From Scleroderma bovista (taxonomy: Eukaryota; Basidiomycota; Agaricomycetes; Boletales; Sclerodermataceae), in contig JAYMGJ010000636.1 in assembly GCA_037178675.1 (NCBI GenBank), positions 1 to 43,501 on the forward strand: a DNA stretch of 43,501 nucleotides, read 5' to 3'. Below the pieces are notes generated by a model. It had not been told where the DNA came from and searched no databases. It saw nothing but the letters and a program-made list of their open reading frames with translations. Both the position numbers and the translations under genes were made by a program. This document shows, piece after piece, positions 1 to 11,656 of this stretch (position 1 is its first letter; each line of letters begins with the position of its first letter).

Positions 1-350
1 ATCCGGGGCCATTTCCAAGGCTGCGGAAACATCAATCGAGTGATTATCCTGTGCGACGAGTTCACAAGACACCCCAAGGGGTATGGACGGTTTAATTCAT
101 TGCTTCATTATTGTATCCTGATGTGTCTTCCATTCTGCCCCACAGGTATGCGTATGTCGAGTTTGCAGAAGCTGAATTCATAGAGCTGTATTTGCGATGG
201 ATAACACCCTATTCCGTGGACGGCTAATAAAAGTGGGCATCTATTCTAGACAATCTTTTTGTGGCTTTACGCTGCGTCTAGGTTAGCAAAGTGTACTGAT
301 ATTCCGGGCTTTAATCGGGGGCGCGGCCGAGGTGTAACTCGGCGGATACT
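1..350 (+). pseudogene. Pab2-like poly(A)-binding protein fragment (RRM plus RGG start)
   Basis: Frame 1 from the first base reads an RNA-recognition-motif segment with [15 protein letters not shown], close to the RNP region of nuclear poly(A)-binding protein 2 (Pab2/PABPN1). An intron-like stretch (about 87-145) leads to [11 protein letters not shown], the RNP1 strand. At about 190-200 the frame slips: DNTLFRGRLIKV, the expected continuation, is in another frame. A last piece at about 283-340 reads PGFNRGRGRG, the start of the Pab2 C-terminal RGG tail, which then stops. Pab2 binds poly(A) tails in the nucleus. The gene enters from outside the window, so the 5' part is unseen. The frame break and early end make this a decayed copy. 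An unusual exon structure could explain part of it, but not the frame slip inside the RRM. Confidence 0.6.
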
Positions 351-429
351 GTGCAAGATACCGGGATGAGGATCAAGGTAGTGGTTATGGGAACAGCGCC
401 CATCGTGCACGCGGCAGGTGAGTTATTGT

Positions 430-1030
430 GAAGTGTGTAACGGGCCGTAGCTTCACAACCAAGACTGTCTTCACTGATAAGGAAGGCAGCAAATACAAGT
501 CGATGACCCACGAACTCGAGCTCCAACATGTTCTCATTGCTCAGTCAGAACCCTGAGCTTGCTGTTGAGCCCAGGCCAAGTCGCACCCTTGGCCGGCAGT
601 CGAGCACGGACTGGGACGAGCTGGACCCTCCACCACAGCGCAAGCTCCAACCTCTCCCCAAAACTAAACTTATTCGTGGTAATTCGGCACCTACTATCTC
701 TGAAGACGAGCTTGAGACTCGTCCGGTTGCCCAGGTGTCGGAAGCTGATGGATAGATGAAGATGTCAAGGAGTTCTTCGCTATCCGTGGCCTGGTAGAAG
801 CAGATGTGTACTTCACTGCCCTCACAGAAGAATACCGATTCCGTTTGATCGACAAGCTGGTGGCGTCAGCACTGGAAAGCAAAGAGCCGGATGCTCGCCT
901 GGTGGCTAAATTCTTCGCTCGACCTGCATCTCAGCGCGCGCGTTCCCTAGACACCTTCGGGGCTGGGTTCATGCCCATGACTGAATTATTGGATGACATT
1001 ACTATTGGCGCTCCCAAGGCCTTTCAGTGA
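430..1030 (+). pseudogene. eIF4G C-terminal fragment (MA3 domain), frameshifted
   Basis: Translation from about 515 reads SSSNMFSLLSQNPEL, and from about 761 DEDVKEFFAIRGLVEADVYF followed by KLVASALESKE and LLDDITIGAPKAF. This is the linker and MA3 (HEAT-like) domain found near the C-terminus of fungal eIF4G, the scaffold of the cap-binding translation initiation complex. The order is right, but the frame changes near 505-515 and again at about 752-761, where a TAG separates SEADG from the MA3 part. A TGA at 1028-1030 ends the domain directly after KAF, before the remaining helices. The MIF4G domain and the eIF4E-binding part are missing. It follows the Pab2-like fragment on the same strand, so both may be pieces of one old duplication or insertion. 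Identification of the domain is firm; loss of function is inferred from the breaks. Confidence 0.65.
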
Positions 1031-2233
1031 GAATGAGGTGGATAACGGTACATGTCAAGGACAATACCGTCAGTCGTCACAGTTCTCCTTGTCTTCAACT
1101 TCGCTTTAATAGCGTCCTGACGACGATGAAGGCTATGAACCTGCAGCCCGTCGTGAAAGCGAACCAAGGGAACGCTGCCGTGTATTTGAGCACGATAGTG
1201 CGATTTGAGTAGGGTTTAGCAGGTTGGAAAAGACGTATATCAAGTTTTGGGCTGGAGAGGTGTCCATCAAGCGGGTACTTAGCTGTTAGGGCTGTCTTTG
1301 ATGATTATGTATGTAACGTACACAGGGTCTTCGAAACATAAGGAAGATAACCGCTCCTTCTAATAGCTTCCTACTGCCATACCCCCGGGGAACAGACCAA
1401 AGTCCACGTTACTGGCAGAAGGCGCGTGTAGGGAATAAAGTGATCAGCTTGTCTAATTTGAAATGTCCGTGATTTATGTCGATGTACAGGCGGCCATCTG
1501 CGACAAGGTGAGAGAGCGAATGGGGCAGGCGAAGACATCCCGAGCACGCAATAAGAAGGCAGTCTTCCTCAGTCAAAGGGTGGGATTTTGTAGGGGAAGG
1601 GAGACCATGCGTAGGAAGTATTTGCTCGTTTGATCTGTTCCTAGTATATCAATATTAGACTCCTTTTTGCTATTAGTCAATATAGACAAAATGAATCACC
1701 CGTGGAATGGTATTATTGGCTTTCAATGAGATGAGTCACATTAGATTCAGAAGGAGTGAAGGAAGGGTCTTCTTCGTGGCGGTTTTCCTCGTATGTACAG
1801 GAAGCGAGAAACTTTCGTCTTTAACATCATGCAAATTCTCGTGTTCTCAATCCTGTCCACACTGTTCGAAAATAAGCAAACATCAGACGGAAAAACAAAC
1901 CCGGATGCATTGTACCTATCTGGCGGTGGGGTTTCGTAGAGCGAGGTAAGAATAAACTGAGGCATAAATCGTGCTCAGAGACATGCCAATTTCACCTAGT
2001 GTGGGATTTTGCATTTCTGCTGCTAGTTGGTCGGTTTCTTTGTTTCCTGTTGTCTTTACAGAGCGGCTCTAGTGCATCCATCCTCCTTAGGGGGGTGAGC
2101 CTGGGTTGAGTCTATCGCTCAGTGTGTAATTATTATGATGAGTCAGCAAGTACTTGAGAGATATTTCAAACTCAGCAACAACTCAATTCCTAGCCGTCGA
2201 CAACATCGACAGGCTTTTGTCCTTTTGTTAGTC
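1031..2233. other. No gene recognised
   Basis: Short open frames only, none with a recognisable domain. The last 200 bases must hold the promoter and 5' leader of the SF3B1 gene; a pyrimidine-rich stretch ending in TTTGTTAG lies just before the chosen ATG and could be a 3' splice site for an upstream exon. Confidence 0.5.
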
Positions 2234-5200
2234 ATGGACTCTCCAAAGTCACCAAGGCTAGTCGACTCCTTTACCGTCCCAAAGGAAGTCCTGCAAGAGT
2301 TCGCCGACCTTGCGGAAGAGGACGACGTCGATCCGTTCGCCGAAACAGCCTCAAAACGCCAGATTGCAGCAAGGCAGTCTGATTATCATAACCGTCGTTT
2401 TAACCGAGTTGCGCAAGAGGGTGTCGACGTATTCAAGCATGTAGAGGAGGGTACGGAGGTCGAAGGTGGTTACAAGGATGCAATGAGGCTGGCTAGGCTG
2501 GAGCAGGAGGAAGCTCGGGTACGGAGGGCAATCGAGGAAAAGGAGCGGAAGGAACGAGAGGAGGGGAAGATGAAGATGGACCTGGACAAGACTCCTCCTG
2601 CTGCGGAACTCCAGGACGTCGCTATGGAACTTGCTGCTGCGAAGGAGCTTGCTGAGGCGCGGGAACGGGAGGCAGCGTCTGCCACGAAGCGGAAACGGAG
2701 GTGGGATGTCACTGAACCCACCGACGAGAACGTAGACCCCAATAAGACTGACCATGGTGAGTGGTCGAAAGAAGCCCTCGAGGCTTCTGCTCCCAAAAAG
2801 AGGCGGTCTCGGTGGGATGCAACACCAGCAGAAAATATAGCCGCCGCCGGTGAAACCCCAAAACGCTCGCGCTGGGACCAAGTTGCACCCGTAAATGAAG
2901 CGCCCATGACCCAGATCATCATGAATGCACCGGGCATCATGCACGATGACAAGCACAACCGCTACCTCACGGATGAAGAATTGGACGCTATTCTCCCGTC
3001 TACAGGGTACGTCATTGTCACTCCTCCGCCAGGCTATGCGCCGATGGTTGCACCTCGGAAGTTGATGCCCCCGCAAGTTACTGAAGTCGGGGGCTTCCAC
3101 ATTCAAGAATCTTCTGATGCAGCAGCAATAGCCGCGGCCGCAGGTCTGGCACCCGAACTCCCCACGGAGATTCCGGGCGTCGGTAATCTTGCTTTCTTCA
3201 AGCCAGAGGATGCCCAGTACTTCGCCAAGATTTTGAAAGAGGAGGACGAGACACAGCTTTCGGTGGACGAGATGAAGGAGCGCAAGATCATGCGTCTACT
3301 TCTTAAAATCAAGAACGGCACACCCCCTGTTCGTAAGACCGCTCTGCGCCAGATCACCGATAAAGCTCGTGAGTTCGGTGCCGGTCCACTCTTCGACAAA
3401 ATTCTGCCACTCCTCATGGAGCGTACCCTGGAGGACCAAGAACGGCATCTTCTGGTCAAAGTCATTGATCGTGTTTTGTATAAGCTCGATGATCTGGTTC
3501 GGCCGTATGTTCACAAAATTCTTGTCGTCATCGAGCCTCTCCTTATCGACGAAGATTACTATGCCCGCGTGGAAGGTCGTGAAATCATATCCAATCTGGC
3601 AAAGGCGGCCGGTCTTGCACACATGATCTCTACAATGCGTCCGGATATTGACCATGCTGACGAGTATGTTCGCAACACTACGGCTCGCGCCTTCTCCGTC
3701 GTTGCCTCTGCGCTCGGTATTCCCGCACTTCTCCCCTTCCTTAAGGCTGTTTGCCGTAGCAAAAAGTCTTGGCAAGCCCGCCACACCGGTATTCGTATTG
3801 TCCAACAGATCGCAATCATGATGGGCTGTGCTGTACTTCCTCACTTGCGCAACCTCGTCGGTTGCATCGCTCATGGACTCACCGATGAGCAACAGAAGGT
3901 GCGGACTATGACTGCCCTCGCTATTGCTGCCCTGGCGGAGGCCGCTGCGCCATACGGTATCGAGTCATTCGACGAAGTGCTGAAACCACTATGGCTCGGT
4001 ATTCGTCAGCACCGTGGCAAGGGTCTCGCCGCCTTCCTGAAGGCCATTGGTTTCATTATCCCACTTATGGATCCGGAGTATGCTTCGTACTATACGAAGG
4101 AGGTCACTGTCATTCTCATTCGGGAGTTCCAAACGTCGGATGAAGAGATGAAGAAGATCGTTTTGAAAGTTGTCAAACAATGCGCTGCTACGGAGGGTGT
4201 TACTGCTCAGTACATTAAGCAGGACATCCTGCCTGACTTCTTCAAATCGTTTTGGGTTCGCCGCATGGCCCTGGACCGACGGAACTACCGCCAAGTGGTC
4301 GAGACAACCGTCGAACTGGCTCAGAAATCAGGGGTCTCGGAGATTGTGGGGAGGATAGTGAACGACCTCAAAGACGAAGCAGAACCATACCGCAAAATGG
4401 TCATGGAGACTATCACCAAAGTCGTTGCCACACTCGGCGCGTCGGATATTGATGAACGCCTCGAAGTACGTCTTGTGGACGGTATCATCTACGCCTTCCA
4501 AGAGCAGACGACCGAAGACCAAGTCATGCTTGATGGGTTCGGTACTGTCGTCAATGCTCTAGGCATTCGCGTGAAGCCGTACCTCACCCAGATCGTGTCT
4601 ACTATCCTCTGGCGGTTGAACAACAAGAGTGCCAAAGTCCGTCAGCAGGCAGCTGATCTTACTACGCGTCTCGCTGTTGTCATCAAGCAGTGTGGCGAGG
4701 ATCAGCTCCTCAGCAAACTCGGCCTCGTCTTGTTTGAACAGCTCGGTGAAGAGTACCCCGACACGCTCGGTAGTATCATTGCTGCTGAGGGTGCGATTGC
4801 CAACGTGGTTGGTATGACGCAGATGAATCCTCCGGTTAAAGATCTTCGTAAGTATCATTCCATTATTGATTTCTCGGTCATTGATTCTTTTGTAGTTCCC
4901 CGTATGACACCAATTCTCCGTAACCGTCACGAAAAAGTCCAGGAGGCATCTATCAACTTGATTGGTCGTATTGCTGACCGCGGTGCTGAATTCGTCCCTG
5001 CCCGAGAATGGATGCGCATCTGTTTTGAGTTGTTGGACCTCCTTAAAGCACACAAGAAAGCCATTCGGCGTGCCGCGGTCAACTCGTTCGGCTACATCGC
5101 GAAGAGTTTGGGTCCTCAGGACGTTCTTTCGGTTCTCTTAACGAATCTGCGCGTACAAGAACGTCAAAGTCGTGTCTGTAGTACGGTTGCAATCGCCATT

Positions 5201-5879
5201 GTGGCTGAAACTTGCGGACGTGAGTTCTTTACTTCGCTATCTCAGCCACCCAAGCTTATGATTATCTTTTAGCATTTACTTGTATTCCCGCCATTCTCAA
5301 TGAATACCGGACAGCCGAACTGAATGTGCGTACGGGATGTCTCAAGGCGCTAACATTCGTATTCGAATATGTTGGTCCTCAATCTGCGTATTACGTAGAT
5401 TCTGTGGTCACGATGCTGGAAGACGCCCTCACGGACAGAGATCTTGTCCATCGCCAGACGGCAAGTGTCATCGTGAAGCACTTGGCCCTTGGATGTGCGG
5501 GCCTTGGGTGTGAGGACACGATGCTCCACTTAATGAACCTGGTATGGCCAAACTGCTTCGAGACGTCACCCCACGTTATCGGCGCAGTAATGGAAGCTAT
5601 CGAAGCAATGCGACTTGCATTGGGGCCCGGTGTACTCCTTAGCTACACGTTGCAAGGCTTATTCCATCCGGCTCGGAAAGTCCGTGAGGTGCGTCTTCTG
5701 TATGGGACTTGTTTGCTCGAATGCTGATCTCCGTCATTTGGGTACAGGTATACTGGCGTGTTTACAATTCGCTGTATCTCGGTGCTGCAGATGCTTTGGT
5801 GCCCTTCTACCCGGATTTAGGAGAACTGAGCGAGGGTCAAAATGTATATGATCGACACCCGTTGCAGATGTTCGTATGA
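2234..5879 (+). CDS. HSH155: Splicing factor 3B subunit 1 (SF3B1/Hsh155)
   Basis: Core HEAT-repeat subunit of the U2 snRNP SF3b complex, which holds the branch-site helix during spliceosome assembly in the nucleus. Coding exons 2234-4847, 4896-5219, 5273-5688 and 5748-5879 give 1,161 aa. The N-terminal part carries three U2AF-ligand-type RW motifs (W at about residues 157, 193 and 213) and then the p14-binding stretch with [11 protein letters not shown]. From about residue 350 on, HEAT repeats match the family closely (for example [39 protein letters not shown]), and it ends PLQMFV. Human SF3B1 is 1,304 aa; the missing length is all N-terminal. The ATG at 2234 is preferred because DSFTVP...DPFAE follows at once; an in-frame ATG lies at 2135, and unseen 5' exons are possible. 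The 48-nt intron 4848-4895 is a multiple of three and stop-free, so retention would only insert 16 residues. Confidence 0.93.
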
Positions 5880-7359
5880 TTGTATTGTAGAATGACATTA
5901 CTGACTGTAATCCTTGTTACTCGTCGTACATGGTGGCAACGGGTAAATATTAATTATGATTTATTCCTGCGTTTCTCCATGTCTCGAACTCGGTGATCGG
6001 TACGTTGTGGTCCTCCTACAGAAGACAGCCATTCCTTCAATCTAGGCCACCCTGTGGCACGAGTGTATAAAGGGACCTCGTCATGTGATACACCACATGA
6101 TTGAACTCGGAGAACAGAATAGATTCCAGAGCATGGGGAGCACCTAATCATGTGGCAATCCACCTAGGTAAGGGCGAAAGTATACTCCTTTGGGCCCTTT
6201 CAAGTGGCATAAGCCTTGAGGTGAATCCCCACTTGATGTCTACTCTCACGAGCCTCTACGAGGTCACTCTCGAGTAGGCTCGACTCCCTCGTACTTGGAC
6301 TCTTCACAGGGGAACCCCTACTAAGGAAAAGACCGATGATACTACCATCTGAACAATATTTGGTTGTACTAGTCATGTGCAGGAAGCAATATTCCCGAGA
6401 ATTGACCAGATAATTTGGGTTGCTAACCTTATCGTAGATCCAAAGGCCTTCGCAGAAGTCCCGCTCGACACCCAAGAATCACCCATCGAGAAAAAGACGC
6501 CCTTGCTTATGATAGACCTGAACAGCTCCAAGGCTTCTAGCTGGAAGGTCTGGCGTACTATCGCTGTTAGTGGTCTTTTTTTCAGCTCCGCCGCTGCCTC
6601 GCATGTTATCAAGAAGCAGACCGTGTACCGTTGATATGAATCGAAACGAGGCAATCGTAGCCATATTCTACCATTAAATGAATTTTTACAGGGAGCAGAT
6701 CTGAGCCACGGAGCCTCGAGGTGCTGGAAGAAAATTGTGAGCCTCCACGGACCTCATGTAACAAAGCAACTCGGTGCTGAGATGCTACGTTTAGCATCAC
6801 GGACAGACAACAATGTTTATTTTAACACCGTAAGGTGGGTCACTCTGGAGCTTAACTTTGCCAGCTGTGAATGAGGATCCTTTCGATAATTATAATTGCA
6901 TTCCGAACTGCATTTTCCAGAAAAAAGTGATTTCACTTCAAATTGCGTTCAACTTCCAGTGCTGTAACTAATGTGATCATATCCGCAGGCTCTTGCACTA
7001 TTCTGATACGCACGACGGATCTCAGCTGGCTTCTCGTGCTTCACACTCCTCTTCGGGCGTGAGGCTTTGTGCCAATTGATTCAGTAAGTCTGTGTCGGAT
7101 CTGCAGTTGGTGGGCTGACGGATATGAATCAAAGAAAGGGGGTGCATCGATCTCCATTGCAAGCTTGGGTTTACAAGACCCTTGATCGGACATTCCGAAA
7201 GGTATGCGTGCGCAATGGATATGCTATACCCAATTGCATGACGTAGGAACGACTTTGACACACCCCTCACACACATAAAGAGGCCAGCGAATTCTGTTAT
7301 TTAACACTTCAGAACCCGAGGAAGTTCGTCAGCCCACTCACCCCCGATCAAAGCCCAAT
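5880..7359. other. No gene recognised
   Basis: Intergenic between SF3B1 and the small gene at 7360. Short frames exist on both strands (for example 6377-6634 +), but none shows a domain, splice pattern or family signature I recognise. Confidence 0.5.
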
Positions 7360-8048
7360 ATGTCACAGAATACTGAGGCTGAACGTAAGTGCTTGTTTCA
7401 AGGCCATCAATTCTCTCTTACTTGTTTTAGACATCCTTGGTGAGTATCAATGCCAATGAAGCTAACGCCTCCCCAAGATTAACTGGATTCCAGCCGCTGT
7501 TAGTTCATTCCAAAGGCATGTCAACCAATTAGCATTGAAGAATAGCGAGGTTTCTATCCGCAATGTTGCGAGTAACGATGCCAATATCAAGAAATTCGAG
7601 GCTGGGTTCACTTTCCTCATGATTGGATATCCCGACCGCCCCGAGGTTGCGGGCGAGATCCAATCACCCATGCTCAAACAATTAGTCGTTGGACTTGAGG
7701 TTCGTCTACGTATAATTGGTTTGGTTAATAATGCCCTTCAACCATGTTCACAGGTTCCTGTTGCAATTAACACGGTTACCTATGATAGTCGACCTCTACT
7801 CCGACGTAACTATCGTCATCAGCGTTCCCCATGTAACCATCCCTGGCGTCAATATCCCTGACTTTGGGCTCCCCAGTTCCCACCGAACTAAATTAGCGTC
7901 GAAAAACGGGAATCTCAGACAGGGCCCCATCGTGATTGACCTTCGCATTCCTACTGCTCCTTTCAATGTCAGCGCCACTGTATCATTGGCTAGTGACAAC
8001 GTCATGAACGTCGACCTCAACTCTGGCCACGCTACCTTACACCTTTGA
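7360..8048 (+). CDS. Small unrecognised protein, four exons with a 9-nt microexon
   Basis: Best model: exons 7360-7384, 7431-7439, 7494-7718 and 7789-8048, giving 172 aa without a stop. All three introns are GT-AG (46, 54 and 70 nt). The second exon is only nine bases (ACATCCTTG). The N-terminal half looks helical (AAVSSFQRHVNQLALKNSEV) and includes FTFLMIGYPDRPEVAGEI. The C-terminal half alternates hydrophobic residues as in a beta-sandwich (VDLYSDVTIVISVPHVTIPG). I see no signal peptide, membrane span or catalytic motif, and cannot assign a family. The last intron is the weakest point: a stronger acceptor at 7753 would put the C-terminal half out of frame, so the alternative is a frameshifted gene. 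No neighbour suggests a role. Confidence 0.5.
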
Positions 8049-8330
8049 GCAGGAGGTAGGAGCTTTGTTCTGACATGCAGTGCTTTGATTTTTGAATTTA
8101 CTCGTCTGTACGGTCTTATTTGTTTTAGTGATAGTGTAGTTGTACGAGTACGATAGCCCCTCTCTACATTGGATGTTTTGTGGAATTGAGTTGGTGTATG
8201 ACTGACACAAATGGAAAGGTTGGGCTCAGCATGTACTGGCACTTTGGATTGTCGCAATGTAAATGGGGCGAAATGTAGAGGTTATTTTGAGCTGCGCAGT
8301 ACGAACCACAACTACTGAGCTGCCATTGCA

Positions 8331-9219
8331 CTAATTGTCCTGAGGCAAGATTTGTTCCGTGACGATTTGCTTAAGGATGTCTGTAGTGGAGTCATAAAGC
8401 CACCCGTGCACATGGACCACTTCCCACTCCGACCATTGAAGGATATCCTGTCTCAATGTAAGTAAATTCTGTACTTGGATGCGTACGTTCTCCTCGTGTG
8501 CAAACTGTCGTGTTATTGGCTGGATAGATCTAAGATAACCTGCTAGAGGTGCGAGTCACCGATTGAGAGCATTCTCAGGGGAGGTCCCACACCGCTCTGA
8601 TCCATCCATTGGCTCTGGTCCTGCTCGTCTGGAGAGTTGGGAGATACTGCATTATATGCCGCGTTTATACCTCCACAATTTTTGTGACCAACAACGACAA
8701 CTAGAGCATGGAGTGTCTCAAGGGCTTGTAATTCATCGGAAATGAAGACACAAACCCTCTCGGATGCCCAAATCCTCAACAGAGTACTGAAGGACAGACA
8801 ATGCGTTGTCGTCCCAAGGGAAAAACAGGCTAGTTAATGGAAATCAGCTTTGAACTCGCTACAAATCACTGCAAATTTGCCCAGCTATGTTTCTGTGTAC
8901 AAAAACATCTCCGGGCCTTGTGGCAGTGATGTCAGCCTGGAATATCCTGGAGTCTGAGCATTCAATCCAAAGGGTCTGTAGGGAAGTAAAGGTCAAGAGA
9001 TCAAGCGAGCCTGTGAATAAGCTCACTTTGGGCTGTTGCTTCTGGTCGTTGGGAGGAAAGTAGTAGTGGGGATCTTTAATGCTCGTGATAGAAGCCCATT
9101 TTTCATTGACGCCAAGAATAGTTGATGGAGTACCTCGTGTATTCGTGGAAGGTAGATCTACCTGATCTCAGAGTCCATGAAGGGGTGAGGAGGCACCAAA
9201 ATTGATATCGACGTGCCAT
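8331..9219 (-). CDS. Beta-class carbonic anhydrase
   Basis: Zinc enzyme that interconverts CO2 and bicarbonate. Read on the minus strand, exons carry GVNEKWASI, then WIECSDSR (the zinc Cys and the Asp-Arg pair), [42 protein letters not shown] (the zinc His and second Cys), [12 protein letters not shown] and finally VHVHGWLYD near the C-terminus. All metal and active-site residues are present. Introns supported by frame and splice sites are 8976-9026, 8701-8755 and 8540-8592. The intron near 8830-8862 would be only 33 nt with a weak GTAGCG donor, so that junction is uncertain. The start is also uncertain: ATGs end at 9219 and 9178, and a TATA-like TTATAA sits at 9231-9236. About 220 aa is expected, normal for the family. 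The gene lies on the same strand as acetyl-CoA carboxylase, a bicarbonate consumer. Confidence 0.8.
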
Positions 9220-9239
9220 CCCGACCTCCTTTATAACTT

Positions 9240-9893
9240 CAAGATTACACCCTAGCACTCAAAAAGGTTGGCCGGCATTATGGCCACGATATAAATTTCA
9301 TCCAATCAGGGATGGACTCTGCCTCAAGATATTGGACCATGTCGTGTAACTATCCCATTGCAACTTTGTGGAAAGATTGGGGCCGCTTCCGTTGGCCCTC
9401 CCAGGCTAAAACAGTTGATTGAGAATCGTTCCTGGAATTGGTCAGCTTCCTTACTCGTGCAATGGCACCAATAATCAATTTAATAGACCCACTACAAGTG
9501 CAGCCAAAAGGCCTAGTAGCGAAACCAAACGTTCAGCGAGAGCCCCAAGGTGAAAGATTGGTCACAACTCCGAGGTATCAATGGCAGTATTGAAGAACCA
9601 CATTTGTTAGCGTATCCTTCAACGCTTCAAATGAGGAAGCCCGTCGGATCTATCCTGCGCTATATACATTTCAAACATCGTGAAAATGTCAGATATAGCG
9701 CATCGATAACGGGTATTTCAGATATGGCCATGGACTAGAAATTCCAGGACAGTATGGCCCAGGACCTTCAAAGCGTTTAGCACTTAACACTCACCTTTGA
9801 TGGAACTCCGCCGAAGGATAAAGTTCAACTATATAAAAATCGAGAAGCATCGAATTTCAATCTTTCATACAAAAAGACCCATAACGTATGACG
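9240..9893. other. No gene recognised
   Basis: Between carbonic anhydrase and RPP1, both on the minus strand. It must hold the carbonic anhydrase promoter and the RPP1 3' end. The frame at 9550-9738 (+) shows no recognisable feature. Confidence 0.45.
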
Positions 9894-11246
9894 TTAAGTT
9901 GATGTCACATGTTTACCTTTCTTCTTTTTAGAGGGGCGGGAATCACTGAGAGGATGATTGCAAGGCTGTTTGTTTCGTCCAACGTGGTCAAGTATGGCGG
10001 TGTCATACTCGCGGCCGCGTTTTTTTTCCCCATGGGTATGACTTCCTTTGTTTTTGTTTTTGGAAGCATCTTCGCCCGTAGTATGATCACCAGAAGGAAG
10101 CTGAACAGCTTGGAGAGACTCTTTAGGATCGAGGTGTTTCGCCGCTGGGTCCAGGTTTTGTGAGGTAGGAACAACTAATCTAGGCTCCGATAGTACCGCA
10201 CGATATGTTTTGCGTGTTTCTGAGACAAGGGAAGGGAGGAAGTCCCAAAGTTAACGCATTTGACTGGAGAAAAACGGAGGACTTACGAGCTCGTATGATA
10301 AGTGATTTCGGTGTCACAGAGGAGGCGTCGTGAGCCAAATTTTGTGCCAGACCAAGAAGAGATATCCTGTACAGTTCGTGACATCGCCATGCACGCAGGC
10401 AGGAATGCTCACAGATTTTGCACGTCCCTAGGCCCTCGGCAATCTGCTTCGGCGAGTGCTCCACCGCTGACAATAATTCCTTTCCCCTTCGTGACACGAA
10501 TGACTTCTCGCGCAGAAGCCCACCAGTTTCGTTTAGCGCTAAGGCCACTATCACTGACTCCGAATGCCGAGACACCAGTCTCACCCAGTGCACCAACATA
10601 GTTGATCTCAAAAACAGCCCCATTTTTGATTGCCGTCCGCACCAGTGTATGTTTGAAATGGAATGGAAGTCGTGGGGACGTCAGTGGTAGAGAAATTACG
10701 TGCGCCGTCAACGGGGAGGGGAGACTATGCGTCAAGCAGGCCTGTGAAAATGTCGCTGCAGTTGTGGGCACGAGGGACAGGAGGTCGTATGATTCGACTG
10801 TTGAGGCGTTTGTGCTGGTCTGTACTATATGAGTGTACGCGCACACTGGACACAGAAGTAGAATAAATACCAGACCGAAACCTTTCTCGCTTTCTTCGTC
10901 CAATATGATTGTCAGCCTTTTCAAGAATACAACACCAGCCCTAGCCCTCAGCTGTGACAGTAGTGAATCAAGAACATTGACATGTATCTTTGGGTCGATC
11001 TTGTTGACGGTCTGGTTGAAGGCGAGTACATTGTATCCCACTGAGAAAAGCGTCAATTAAGGACGACTAACGGAATATGTAACACTCGCAGTGGACGAGA
11101 ATATCAACGCGAGCTTCAATAGCTGCTATTTGAGCAGGAGTAAATAGTTCGGTACTTTGTTGTGGTTGCTTTCCTTTGCTCTTCTTCGATTGAGAGGTGC
11201 CTGCAATCTCGTATGCAGCGACTGGGACATTCAAGTCGTAAAACAT
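9894..11246 (-). CDS. RPP1: RNase P/MRP protein subunit Rpp1 (p30)
   Basis: Protein subunit shared by RNase P (tRNA 5' processing) and RNase MRP (rRNA processing) in the nucleus/nucleolus. Exons on the minus strand are 11246-11090, 11040-10871, 10819-10413, 10366-10287 and 10219-9894, giving 379 aa. Family signatures come in order: MFYDLNVPV at the start, LGYNVLAFNQTV across the first intron, SYDLLSLVPTT, GAVFEINY, KGIIVSGGA, GPRDVQNL, and TRKTYRAVLSEPR across the last intron. These form the TIM-barrel-like p30 domain. A Lys-rich tail (SKKKKGK) ends the protein, as in other family members. Two introns are odd: 11041-11089 starts with GC rather than GT (needed to join VHLGYN), and 10820-10870 is 51 nt and stop-free. 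The reading frame is intact. Confidence 0.88.
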
Positions 11247-11656
11247 GTTGAGCGTCTTGGATATGGTACGAGGGACGCTTGAAGGTTGAAACCTTGGATG
11301 CCTTGAGTGAATGGGCAATAGCCTGGTCCCCAACAGTTGTGTCCCACTGTACAGTTCGTCGACTTTTCATTTACATCACTTGGTAAGATGATGAATCAGC
11401 CCATAGCCCCCTCCGCCCCTTTCGTAGTGATAGCTCTAATTCATAGCAGGTAAAGCTCGGTGTTACAACAACCCTGCTGTATCGAATACTGCGCACAGGT
11501 CAATATGTATGTATATTGTGGATGTGAGTGAAGAAAATAGTCGCAGAGAAATGATGAGAGTCATAAACTATAGGGATGTTATCCACAGATATCTGGATGC
11601 TTAGTTAGCATATGAATACGAAGGGGGTCCAGCTGCAAAGTGGTTATTAGGCCTGG
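11247..11656. other. RPP1-ACC1 intergenic
   Basis: Spacer of about 410 bp between two minus-strand genes: promoter side of RPP1 and 3' end of acetyl-CoA carboxylase. No other gene seen. Confidence 0.5.

Noticed and set aside
2351..3106. Long minus-strand frame of 251 codons
   Set aside because: It lies opposite the SF3B1 exon, has no domain, and is explained by the codon bias of the real gene.
7719..7790. Frameshift in the small gene at 7.4-8.0 kb
   Set aside because: A 70-nt GT-AG intron (7719-7788) joins both halves in frame. It remains less certain than the other introns, but a frameshift is not required.
8543..8779. Apparent frame break in the carbonic anhydrase (open frame ending in TAG before YLRSIQPI)
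   Set aside because: A 53-nt GT-AG intron (8540-8592) and a 55-nt intron (8701-8755) restore the conserved frame, so most of the apparent damage is splicing.
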